A stretch of 10,071 nt of DNA, from positions 1 through 10,071 of the forward strand of contig SHUN01000066.1 in the NCBI GenBank assembly GCA_009697495.1. Direction: 5' to 3'. The number at the start of each line of letters is the position of its first letter. The first letter of the stretch is position 1. The notes beneath the pieces were generated by a model. It was not told where the DNA came from and did not search any database. It saw only the letters and a list, made by a program, of their open reading frames with translations. Below are positions 1 to 5,828 of the stretch, one piece after another. The DNA is from Bryobacterales bacterium. Its GTDB lineage: Bacteria; Acidobacteriota; Terriglobia; Bryobacterales; Bryobacteraceae. The position numbers were made by a program, and so were the translations under genes.

Positions 1-134
1 CGGATGTTTTGGAGGTTTCGGTGGTGGCGCGGAATGGCATGACCGCCGACGGGTTGGCGACGGCGGTCCGGGTGATGGGCGTGGCGGCGGCGGGCGCGGT
101 GTTGAAGAAGTACGGCGGGCGAGTGGTGATCTGA
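1..134 (+). CDS. FAD:protein FMN transferase (ApbE-like), C-terminal fragment
   Basis: The reading frame entering from the left edge (first full codon at 3) gives 43 residues and ends at a TGA at 132-134. It contains VSVVARNGMTADGLATAV followed by VMG. This matches the C-terminal signature of ApbE proteins, in which a Val/Ser-rich strand leads into an 'ADalaTal..lG' segment whose Asp and Thr help bind the metal and FAD. ApbE transfers FMN from FAD to a Thr of exported flavoproteins and normally acts outside the cytoplasm. Only the last 40 or so residues are present, so the lipoprotein signal and most of the FAD site lie outside the window. The gene converges on the hicB remnant with a 5-bp gap and no visible terminator between them. 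The family call rests on one motif; the strand and frame are clear. Confidence 0.65.
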   Translation, partial: DVLEVSVVARNGMTADGLATAVRVMGVAAAGAVLKKYGGRVVI

Positions 135-139
135 AAGAA

Positions 140-518
140 CTACGCCGCGTCCTCGACGCCAATGACCAGTCGCTTGCCGAAGGCCGCGAAAGCCGCCTCG
201 ATCTGATCGACCTGCGTCGCTCGATCAAAGTCGAAAAGGCGATCGATGTTCGGCGGCGGGATTCCAAGGCGGCGAGCCAATTCCACTTTACGTTGACAAC
301 GCAACCAGCAGCATATTCTTCCCTTTTCGCTTACTCGGCAGCGGCACGGATTCGGCATGTTCAATGCGGTAGGCGATGGCCATTCGCAAGGAATCCCGCG
401 CCATCTCCATCGCCTCGCCCAAATTCTCGCCTTGTGTAACCGCCTCCGGAAAGTCCGGAAACGTAACGACGTACCCGCCCTCCGGGTTGTCGCCGTCGAA
501 GTTTGCGGGGTAGAGCAA
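140..518 (-). pseudogene. Decayed HicB-type antitoxin with internal deletion and frameshift
   Basis: Two adjacent minus-strand frames make up one HicB-like antitoxin. The first (288-518, TTG start directly after a TAG) begins MLYPANFDGD and continues through GGYVVTFPDFPEAVTQGENL. This is the HicB N-terminal fold, which binds the HicA toxin. It reaches MLLVALST and stops. The second frame resumes near 290 with KVELARRLGIPPPNIDRL and ends in EAAFAAFGKRLVIGV, the HicB C-terminal helix-turn-helix that represses its own operon. Family members have about 15-18 residues (the 'aaKvaLyeamr' helix) between these parts, and they are absent here. The frame change fits a loss of 3n+2 bases, for example 50 or 53, rather than a one-base sequencing error. 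No hicA toxin is visible on the upstream side. The product should be non-functional, since it would lack the DNA-binding half. SD-like AAGG runs precede the TTG. Confidence 0.7.
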
Positions 519-587
519 CTATTCCTTACCTTTCTGTTTGAAAGATTTCGGGTGTTCCAGCCCGAGCCAGCGCTTCAAGTCCCTCAT
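519..587 (-). CDS. 22-codon ORF of unknown nature upstream of the hicB remnant
   Basis: An ATG at 585-587 lies 5 bp after the rseP stop and opens 22 codons (MRDLKRWLGLEHPKSFKQ then KGKE) ending at TAG 519-521. The next codon in the same frame is the TTG that begins the hicB remnant, so only one stop codon separates the two. I do not recognise the peptide. The position immediately upstream of hicB is where hicA usually lies, but 22 residues cannot hold a HicA fold and I see no convincing match. It could be a leftover of a deleted gene, a coupling leader, or chance. Confidence 0.2.
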   Translation of the reverse strand: MRDLKRWLGLEHPKSFKQKGKE

Positions 588-592
588 CGTCA

Positions 593-1912
593 CTAAGTCG
601 GCAGCAACTTAGAAATATCGTTATACAAAACAAACGCCACCACGGTCATCAGGAAAACAAAACCCACCTTGAAAATATTTTCCTTGAGCTGCAAGCTGAG
701 GTCGCGGCGCATCACCATTTCGATGCCGAGCATCAGAATCGTCCCGCCGTCGAGGATCGGAATAGGAAGCAGATTGAAGACGGCCAGATTCAGCGACACG
801 GCGGCCATCAGGCCGATAAACGTCGCAAATCCCTCGCGCGCGGCTTCGCTCGAAAGGCGGGCAATGCCGATGGGACCTTCGAGCGATTTGGGCGACATAC
901 GGCGCTCCACCATGCCTCGAAGCAGTTGCAGGATCACGCCGGCGCTGCGCTGATTCTGAATCACCGACTCGCGCATGGCCTCGCCAAACGGGAGGGCCAC
1001 GAACACAACACGCGGGGTGAGTTGCACGCCGAGAAGGTAGCGCTTGTTTTTGTGATCAAGCTCCGTGAGTTTGGGCTCTACGGTAACGGTCGTCTGCTTG
1101 GTGTCGCGACTATAAGTGAGCTGGACAGGCTTGCCCGCGCCTTCCTTAAGAAGCGAATGCAGCTTGGCCGTGGAACGGAGAGGAATGCCGTCGAACGCGA
1201 CCAGAACATCCCCGCTTTTGACTCCGGCCTTTTCGGCTCCCATGCCGGCGGAGATCGCGCCGACCTGTATCTCATGACGGTCGTACCAGCCGGCGTGGCC
1301 GACGTTCGTTATGTCGTCGATTTCGGGCGTAATAGCCGCTGTCACTTCTTTGCCATTGCGCGTAAGCAGCATGGCCATTTCGCGATTGGCGGCGCCCACC
1401 ACGGCCAGCGTGACCTGTTCCCAACTGGGGTTCTGAATGCCGTCAATGGCGGTAATTACATCGAGTTCCTGGACGCCGGCCTTGGCCGCGGGCGAGTCCT
1501 TTTCGACGAAGCCGATGGTGGGCGCGCCTTCCGAACCGACAACCTTCGGATAGCGGTTCATGTAGAGCCCGGCCAGGAGTCCGACGGCCAGAATAATGTT
1601 CATGGCCGGTCCAGCGAAGGCGATGATCATGCGTTGCCAGCGGGGTTTGGCAAGGAAGCCGCGGGGGTCCTCACCGCCATCCTCGCCGACTTGCTCCCCG
1701 ACCATTTTGACGTATCCGCCGAAGGGAATCAGCGACACGCGGAAATCGGTTTCGCCCCGGCGATAGCCGAACAGGCGCGGCCCGAAGCCGAAGCTGAAGG
1801 CCTCGACGTGCACATCAAACCAGCGCGCGGCCCAATAATGACCGAGTTCGTGGATGAGGATCATGATCCCGATCAGGACCAGCATCCACCAAATATTGCT
1901 TATGACTGCCAT
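593..1912 (-). CDS. rseP: RseP-family site-2 zinc metalloprotease
   Basis: This is a 439-residue inner-membrane protease that cuts substrates within the membrane. In Escherichia coli it cleaves the anti-sigma factor RseA and remnant signal peptides. The zinc motif HELGH is at residues 21-25 inside the first membrane segment, and FGFGP (41-45) and GGYV (65-68) follow. FAGPAMN (99-105) opens the second membrane segment. Two PDZ domains lie at roughly 128-195 and 215-282. The C-terminal NLLPIPILDGG (380-390) carries the third zinc ligand, Asp388, and a last hydrophobic helix spans about 414-430. The length is normal for the family and all catalytic residues are present. The ATG start is supported by a GGGAG Shine-Dalgarno overlapping the dxr stop. 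The gene lies 14 bp after dxr, so the two are probably co-transcribed; dxr-rseP adjacency is common in bacteria. Confidence 0.95.
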   Translation of the reverse strand: MAVISNIWWMLVLIGIMILIHELGHYWAARWFDVHVEAFSFGFGPRLFGYRRGETDFRVSLIPFGGYVKMVGEQVGEDGGEDPRGFLAKPRWQRMIIAFAGPAMNIILAVGLLAGLYMNRYPKVVGSEGAPTIGFVEKDSPAAKAGVQELDVITAIDGIQNPSWEQVTLAVVGAANREMAMLLTRNGKEVTAAITPEIDDITNVGHAGWYDRHEIQVGAISAGMGAEKAGVKSGDVLVAFDGIPLRSTAKLHSLLKEGAGKPVQLTYSRDTKQTTVTVEPKLTELDHKNKRYLLGVQLTPRVVFVALPFGEAMRESVIQNQRSAGVILQLLRGMVERRMSPKSLEGPIGIARLSSEAAREGFATFIGLMAAVSLNLAVFNLLPIPILDGGTILMLGIEMVMRRDLSLQLKENIFKVGFVFLMTVVAFVLYNDISKLLPT

Positions 1913-1926
1913 GTGTACTCGCTCCC

Positions 1927-3102
1927 TTAGCGAACGGCGGGAGCCCTTTCCTGAACCAGGATACGGGCCGCTTCACGGCTTTCCTGATCAATCGCTAGTA
2001 TTTCTTCGACGCTGCGTGGCGTGCGATTGGGTACCCTCTCCAGTGTCTCACTTACCACTTCGGCAATTCCGAGGAATGGCAAACGCTCTTCCAGGAACGC
2101 TTCCACCGCTATCTCATCGGCTGCATTTAGGATACACGTAGCCGCGCCGCCGGACTCCTGCGCCTGATAGGCGAGCTTCAGCAGCGGGAATTTATCGAAA
2201 TCGGGCGGTTCGAATTCCCACACACGGGCGGTCTTCCAGTCCATGCGGGGGACCGGGGCGGGGTTGCGGGCCGGATATGTCAGCGCGTATTGAATGGGCA
2301 TGCGCATGTCCGTGGCGCATACTTGAGCGATGACGGAGCCGTCGTTGTACTCGACCATGGCGTGTACAGACGATTGGGGGTGGACCACCACTTCGACATC
2401 GCGCGGGTGGAAATCGAAGAGCCAGCAGGCTTCGATCACCTCAAACCCTTTATTCATCAGGGTCGCGGAATCGATGGTAATACGGCGGCCCATTTTCCAG
2501 GTGGGGTGATTCAGCGCCTCGGCGACAGTGACCGATTGCAGCCGCTCCTTCGGCGTTTTGCGGAACGGGCCGCCGCTGGCCGTGAGGATGAGTTTGGCGA
2601 CGTCCTCCCGCCGCCCCGCGCGGAGACATTGATGCGCGCCATTGTGCTCGCTGTCAACCGGAATCATTTGCGCGCCGTGCTCTTTTACGGCGGCCATAAC
2701 CAGTCCACCGCCTGCGACAAGTGTCTCTTTGTTGGCGAGGCCGACGGATTTTTTATGTCGTATCGCCTCGTAGGTCGCCTCCAAGCCGGCGACCCCGACG
2801 ATCGCGGACATGACGAAATCCACTTCCCCAGCGACGGAGACGGCAACGCGGGCTTTTGCGCCGTGGTCGATTTGGGGCTTGCGGCCGGATTCGTGGAGGC
2901 GGGCGGCGAGCAAATCCCGAATATGGGAATCGGCGACGACGACGATATTGGGTTCGAACTCGCGAATCTGATCGAGCAAGAGGTCCACGTTGGTACCGGC
3001 GACCAAGGCGTGTATGCGGTACGATTCGCGGTTGTGGCGAACGACATCCATCGTACTGGTCCCAATGGAACCCGTAGAGCCTAAAACAGTGAGGGTCGTC
3101 AT
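1927..3102 (-). CDS. dxr: 1-deoxy-D-xylulose 5-phosphate reductoisomerase
   Basis: The 391-residue cytoplasmic enzyme converts DXP to 2-C-methyl-D-erythritol 4-phosphate with NADPH, the second step of the MEP isoprenoid pathway. GSTGSIG (8-14) is the NADPH-binding loop and NKE (124-126) is the conserved site after it. PVDSEHN (148-154) supplies metal ligands Asp150 and Glu152. ASGGPF (175-180) and MNKGFEVIEA (216-225, third ligand Glu221) follow, then HPQSSVHAMVEY (241-252). The numbering runs close to that of the E. coli enzyme. I chose the ATG at 3102 because it puts the usual seven residues before GSTGSIG; a TTG five codons upstream is also in frame. After SEHN the chain reads GAHQCL where many homologues have AIFQCL. 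No strong Shine-Dalgarno directly precedes the ATG. The gene heads a probable dxr-rseP operon behind a long structured leader. Confidence 0.96.
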   Translation of the reverse strand: MTTLTVLGSTGSIGTSTMDVVRHNRESYRIHALVAGTNVDLLLDQIREFEPNIVVVADSHIRDLLAARLHESGRKPQIDHGAKARVAVSVAGEVDFVMSAIVGVAGLEATYEAIRHKKSVGLANKETLVAGGGLVMAAVKEHGAQMIPVDSEHNGAHQCLRAGRREDVAKLILTASGGPFRKTPKERLQSVTVAEALNHPTWKMGRRITIDSATLMNKGFEVIEACWLFDFHPRDVEVVVHPQSSVHAMVEYNDGSVIAQVCATDMRMPIQYALTYPARNPAPVPRMDWKTARVWEFEPPDFDKFPLLKLAYQAQESGGAATCILNAADEIAVEAFLEERLPFLGIAEVVSETLERVPNRTPRSVEEILAIDQESREAARILVQERAPAVR

Positions 3103-3104
3103 GC

Positions 3105-3122
3105 TTACCGTACCCAAATCAT
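3105..3122 (-). promoter_or_regulatory. Possible five-codon upstream ORF in the dxr leader
   Basis: The only ATG between the proposed promoter and the dxr start is at 3120-3122. It follows a GGTGGTGGT run and encodes MIWVR before TAA at 3105-3107. The stop lies 2 nt before the dxr ATG in a different frame, an arrangement that would allow termination-reinitiation. It is equally possible that this is chance, as a five-codon ORF carries little statistical weight. Confidence 0.2.
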
Positions 3123-3189
3123 ACCACCACCGCAGTTGGCGTTACCGAGCCGCGACCGTCAGGAAGCGTGCTTTGCGGTCAGAGGACTA

Positions 3190-3292
3190 GGTCCCTATCG
3201 GTCTAAATAGGGGACCCCGAAGGGCGCCAGGGAGGATGCTTCAGGGGTCTTTATGAGGTTAGTCTCGCTTTGGTGACAGTTGCCTCCCTGGC
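3190..3292 (-). ncRNA. Candidate structured 5' leader of dxr (three interlocking helices)
   Basis: Read as minus-strand RNA, the region contains three stems. Stem 1 pairs GCCAGGGAGG (3292-3283) with CCTCCCTGGC (3235-3226), 10 perfect pairs. Stem 2 pairs GACCCCTGAAG (3249-3239) with CTTCGGGGTC (3222-3213), 10 pairs and one bulged base. Stem 3 pairs GGTCCCCTAT (3216-3207) with ATAGGGACC (3198-3190), 9 pairs, one bulge and an 8-base loop. Stem 1's 3' arm lies in the loop of stem 2, which is pseudoknot topology, and stems 2 and 3 share bases 3213-3216, so they compete. Competing helices in a leader about 90 nt before dxr resemble an attenuator or riboswitch expression platform. No U-tract follows stem 3, so it is not an ordinary intrinsic terminator. 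I do not recognise it as a known riboswitch class. The helices are visible in the sequence; function and direction are inferred. Confidence 0.4.
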
Positions 3293-3301
3293 TTGATTCC
3301 A

Positions 3302-3330
3302 ATAGTAATATATGGAATTTGGAATTGCAA
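3302..3330 (-). promoter_or_regulatory. Candidate sigma-70 promoter for the dxr-rseP operon
   Basis: On the minus strand TTGCAA (3330-3325, -35, four of six consensus bases) is followed after 17 bases by TACTAT (3307-3302, -10, four of six). It sits in a distinctly AT-rich patch (about 3296-3355) within GC-rich surroundings. The predicted start near 3295 would place stem 1 of the structured leader almost at the 5' end of the RNA. A 7-bp inverted repeat, ATTCCAA (3296-3302) and TTGGAAT (3319-3325), overlaps the promoter and could be an operator. Confidence 0.35.
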
Positions 3331-3366
3331 GAGTTATTATGTGAAAAATGAAAGAAGGTGGTAGCG

Positions 3367-4272
3367 TTAAGCGTCCCTGGCTTTAACGACAACCCCGGCC
3401 ATTCCTTCTAACACCTTGATAGTAGAGCAGATATCCTCATCGCCATGGCCGGTTGCGATGGCGGCTTGAAACATTTGGTGGGTTAAAGAAGTTAAAGGAA
3501 GGGGCACGCCGACGTCGCGGGCGGACTCGAGCATCAGGCCGATGTCTTTGTGCATCCATTTGACGGAGAAGTTGGTGGTGAAGTCGCGTCGGAAGACGTA
3601 GGGAGCTTTGAAGGCGATGAGCCCGCTCTTGGCAGCGGAGTTGTCGAGGATGTCGAGCATAAGGGTGGGATCGACGCCGGCCTTTGTAGAGAGGACGAGG
3701 CCCTCGTTGAATGCTTGTAAAAGGTTGGAAAGAATGAGGTTCTGGGTGAGTTTGGCGTGCATGCCGAGGCCGGGACCGCCGCAGTAGTAGAGCCGCTTGC
3801 CCATGGGATCGAGAAGCGGTTTCACTTTCTCGAAGACTTCTTGGGACCCGCCGATCATGAAAGTGAGGTTGCCGCTTTCGGCGCCGGGCTTGGAGCCGGT
3901 GCAGGGAGCGTCGAGGTAATCGACGCCTTTAGCGGCGCATCGGGCGGAAGCGGACTTGGAAAAAGCACAGGCGACGGTGGAAGCGTCAACGATGACGGTT
4001 CCGGGCTTGGCGGTTTCCATGAGGCCATCGGGGCCGAAGACGGCGTTTTCGGACATAGCCGTATCCCCGACGATGAGGATGATAACGTCGGATGCGGCGG
4101 CGACGTCCTTCGGCGATACGCAGGCCGTGGCCAGATCGGGGAACTTCGAGGCAAGTTCCTCGGCTTTGGCCGCGGTGTGGCTCCAGAGGGCCACGCGGTG
4201 GCCGGCAGATAACAAATTGCGGGCCATGGGGTAGCCCATGATGCCCAAACCTAAAAATCCAAGATTCGCCAT
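3367..4272 (-). CDS. NAD(P)-dependent beta-hydroxyacid dehydrogenase (3-hydroxyisobutyrate dehydrogenase-like)
   Basis: The 301-residue protein belongs to the beta-hydroxyacid dehydrogenase family, whose members oxidise 3-hydroxyisobutyrate, tartronate semialdehyde or 6-phosphogluconate-like substrates, or reduce glyoxylate and succinic semialdehyde. The N-terminal Rossmann signature is GFLGLGIMGYPMARNL (5-20). The substrate-binding segment is DAPCTGSKPGAESG (121-134), and the catalytic Lys is Lys174 in GMHAKLTQN. The all-helical C-terminal domain includes MHKDIGLMLESA (240-251). DAP.(T/S)GS resembles the glyoxylate/succinate semialdehyde reductase branch more than classical MmsB, but I cannot fix the substrate. 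I chose the ATG at 4272, which puts the glycine motif in its usual place; an in-frame GTG at 4326 would add 18 unlikely residues and run into the repeat at 4320-4375. No terminator hairpin follows the stop. It is a free-standing gene upstream of the dxr leader. Confidence 0.85.
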   Translation of the reverse strand: MANLGFLGLGIMGYPMARNLLSAGHRVALWSHTAAKAEELASKFPDLATACVSPKDVAAASDVIILIVGDTAMSENAVFGPDGLMETAKPGTVIVDASTVACAFSKSASARCAAKGVDYLDAPCTGSKPGAESGNLTFMIGGSQEVFEKVKPLLDPMGKRLYYCGGPGLGMHAKLTQNLILSNLLQAFNEGLVLSTKAGVDPTLMLDILDNSAAKSGLIAFKAPYVFRRDFTTNFSVKWMHKDIGLMLESARDVGVPLPLTSLTHQMFQAAIATGHGDEDICSTIKVLEGMAGVVVKARDA

Positions 4273-4319
4273 GATTCCGTTAAGTTTATAACGCCTAACC
4301 GAAATCCGCCAGTCCAAGT

Positions 4320-4375
4320 CTGCCACAGCCCTGCCACAGCGGGACAGGCCTCCTCGCCTGTTCGCATCCCAGGGC
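4320..4375. repeat. Small palindromic, REP-like intergenic repeat
   Basis: Two copies of CTGCCACAGC (4320-4329 and 4331-4340) lead into a nested palindrome. The outer arms are GCCCTG (4328-4333) and CAGGGC (4370-4375). The inner arms are ACAGGC (4344-4349) and GCCTGT (4356-4361) around a CTCCTC loop. It fills the space between the small minus-strand gene ending at 4381 and the dehydrogenase starting at 4272. Without a T-run it is a poor intrinsic terminator, although its RNA could still fold. It resembles the short palindromic repeats scattered between genes in some acidobacterial genomes; that resemblance is from memory and unverified. Confidence 0.4.
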
Positions 4376-4380
4376 TATCC

Positions 4381-4608
4381 CTAACTGTGAACAGGGATTT
4401 TTGCAAGCAGTTTGAGCACGAGGAGATCGGATGACTGGTACGTGGTGGCCCCGATGTTGTTGATCTCGTCTTCGCTTTGCGCGATGTGGATTCGGATGAG
4501 CTCGCGGAACCGGTCGATGGTGATCCCCAGCGTTTTGGCAGCCTCAGTTTCGGAATAGAAACATCTCGAGTTAAGCGAGGCGAGCGTGGTGGTGAATATA
4601 GTTTTCAT
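4381..4608 (-). CDS. Small protein with possible MerR/excisionase-like helix-turn-helix
   Basis: This is a 75-residue protein of uncertain function. Residues 18-40, with YSETEAAKTLGITIDRFREL, have the shape of the 'eaA..Lgvs...lr.li' helix-turn-helix seen in MerR, excisionase and helix_turn_helix_17 domains. The tail (YQSSDLLVLKLL) resembles the segment after the MerR wing, where a Tyr..sDl motif is usual. A DNA-binding role is therefore possible, but the domain is minimal and has no effector-binding part. I chose the ATG at 4608 because it gives a compact protein with a well-spaced promoter candidate just upstream; an alternative start at 4659 would lie in that promoter. The gene is divergent from the reductase at 4811 and could regulate it, though no direct evidence shows this. 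Confidence 0.6.
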   Translation of the reverse strand: MKTIFTTTLASLNSRCFYSETEAAKTLGITIDRFRELIRIHIAQSEDEINNIGATTYQSSDLLVLKLLAKIPVHS

Positions 4609-4630
4609 TCGATGCGGGATCCTACTAGCG

Positions 4631-4659
4631 ATTCTAGGGAATTGCGTGTCCGCGCCCAA
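4631..4659 (-). promoter_or_regulatory. Candidate promoter of the small helix-turn-helix gene
   Basis: On the minus strand TTGGGC (4659-4654) and TAGAAT (4636-4631, five of six -10 consensus bases) are separated by 17 bases. Transcription would begin near 4624, leaving a leader of about 16 nt with an AGGA about 11 nt before the ATG at 4608. The -35 is weak. Confidence 0.35.
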
Positions 4660-4735
4660 TTAGGTTGAATCCTTAGTTGCCACTACACAATGTACTGACA
4701 TGTTGAGGGTAAGGCTTGGTACGTCGATGTATGGG

Positions 4736-4767
4736 CCTTAGGGGGTGGGAAGACCTTAGGCCTTAGG
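4736..4767. repeat. CCTTAGG motif cluster upstream of the reductase
   Basis: CCTTAGG occurs at 4736-4742, 4754-4760 and 4761-4767, with a shorter CCTTAG at 4671-4676. The last two copies are in direct tandem, and each heptamer is nearly palindromic. The cluster lies 44-75 bp before the ATG at 4811 in the divergent region 4609-4810, in a place suited to regulator binding. No convincing plus-strand -35/-10 pair was found here, so the promoter for the plus-strand cluster is unlocated. Confidence 0.3.
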
Positions 4768-4810
4768 CCGCAGATGAGGGTAGGGGGTGCTATTGATACC
4801 ATTACTGAGC

Positions 4811-5815
4811 ATGGTCAACCACAAATGGATCCTCGTTGCGCGGCCGGAAGGGCTGCCGAAACTTTCCGATTTTGCCTGGCGGGAGGAGACGATTCCGGCA
4901 CTTGCGCAAGGGCAGCTTTTGGTTCGCAGCGTTATGTTGTCGCTGGACCCGGCGATGCGCGGGTGGATGGCGCGGGACACGTATGTGCCGGCGGTCGAAT
5001 TGGGAACCGTGATGCGCGGCGGGGCGATTGGAGTCGTGGAAGCGTCGAATCACTGCGATTTCGCCGTTGGCGACCAGGTGCAGGGACTGCTGGGATGGCA
5101 GGAATATTTCTTGAGCGATGGGAAGGGGCTGGCAAAGCTCCCAGCGCTGCCGGTGCCGTTGGGAGCTCGATTCGGGCTGCTGGGCCATATTGGGTTTACG
5201 GCCTATTTTGGCCTCTTGGAGTTGGGACAGCCGAAGGCCGGGGAGACGCTCGTCGTGTCGGCCGCGGCCGGGGCGGTGGGTTCGCTCGTTGGTCAGATCG
5301 GCAAGATAAAGGGCTGCCGCGTGGTGGGCATTGCGGGCAGTGACGCGAAGTGCGACTGGCTGACGAAGGAACTGGGCTTTGACGCGGCGATCAATTACCG
5401 GACGGAGAATTTGCATAAGGCGCTGAAAACGAATTGCCCGAAGGGCGTGGATATTTATTTTGAGAATGTCGGCGGGAAGACGCTGGAGACGGTTTTGAAT
5501 CACATGAACGACTTCAGCCGCATTCCGGTGTGCGGAATGATAGCGGGCTATAACCAGACGGAACCGGAGCCGGGGCCGGGGAATTTGTTCCAGATTATTG
5601 TGCATCGGATCAAGATGCAGGGATTCATCGTTACGGACTTTCTATCGAGGTCCGCGGAGGCGAGGCAGGAACTGGTGGCGTGGCACGCGGCGGGGCAGTT
5701 GCAGTACCGGTTGGACGTCACGGAGGGGTTGTCGAACGCCCCCACGGCATTCCTGAAGTTGTTTGACGGATCGAATCTGGGGAAAGTAGTGGTTCAAGTC
5801 AGCGCTGAGAATTGA
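4811..5815 (+). CDS. NADP-dependent medium-chain reductase (CurA / prostaglandin reductase type)
   Basis: This is a 334-residue cytoplasmic oxidoreductase of the zinc-free medium-chain dehydrogenase/reductase superfamily. It is close to leukotriene B4 12-hydroxydehydrogenase/prostaglandin reductase and bacterial CurA, which reduce C=C bonds of enones with NADPH. The N-terminal catalytic domain has LSLDPAMRGWM (44-54) and MRGGAIGVV (68-76). The nucleotide fold carries AAAGAVGSLVGQ (151-162), and AGSDAKCDWL (175-184) holds the Lys typical of NADPH-using members. YFENVGG (216-222) follows. No zinc-binding Cys cluster is seen. The ATG at 4811 gives the standard N-terminus; an in-frame GTG at 4787 has a stronger purine-rich stretch before it but would add eight residues not expected in the family. 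The gene ends in tandem stops (TGA TAA) 13 bp before the next gene. The physiological substrate is unknown. Confidence 0.88.
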   Translation: MVNHKWILVARPEGLPKLSDFAWREETIPALAQGQLLVRSVMLSLDPAMRGWMARDTYVPAVELGTVMRGGAIGVVEASNHCDFAVGDQVQGLLGWQEYFLSDGKGLAKLPALPVPLGARFGLLGHIGFTAYFGLLELGQPKAGETLVVSAAAGAVGSLVGQIGKIKGCRVVGIAGSDAKCDWLTKELGFDAAINYRTENLHKALKTNCPKGVDIYFENVGGKTLETVLNHMNDFSRIPVCGMIAGYNQTEPEPGPGNLFQIIVHRIKMQGFIVTDFLSRSAEARQELVAWHAAGQLQYRLDVTEGLSNAPTAFLKLFDGSNLGKVVVQVSAEN

Positions 5816-5828
5816 TAAGATCGGACAC

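Noticed and set aside
926..1930. 334-codon plus-strand open frame opposite rseP
   Set aside because: It is antisense to a gene with every catalytic motif intact, and its product has no recognisable domain. Long antisense frames are usual in GC-rich coding DNA.
2290..3084. 264-codon plus-strand open frame opposite dxr
   Set aside because: It mirrors dxr codon structure and shows no family motif; dxr itself is unmistakable.
3190..3216. Stem 3 as an intrinsic terminator for the dehydrogenase gene
   Set aside because: The hairpin is strong, but no T-run follows on the minus strand and it lies about 150 bp past the stop codon.
3226..3292. The 10-bp inverted repeat as ends of a miniature transposable element
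   Set aside because: The enclosed segment is only 47 bp, no flanking target-site duplication is visible, and the arms interlock with two other helices, which fits RNA folding better.
3213..3292. A cobalamin, SAM or TPP riboswitch
   Set aside because: Fragments such as GCCAGGGAGG recall the cobalamin-box wording, but the order and spacing of conserved elements do not match any class I know.
3195..3392. 65-codon minus-strand frame across the dxr leader
   Set aside because: It would start at a TTG inside the end of the dehydrogenase gene, has no ribosome binding site, and its product is low-complexity. The helices explain this region better.
4802..5605. 267-codon minus-strand frame opposite the reductase
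   Set aside because: The composition is His/Arg/Gln-rich, typical of an antisense shadow, and the plus-strand gene is clear.
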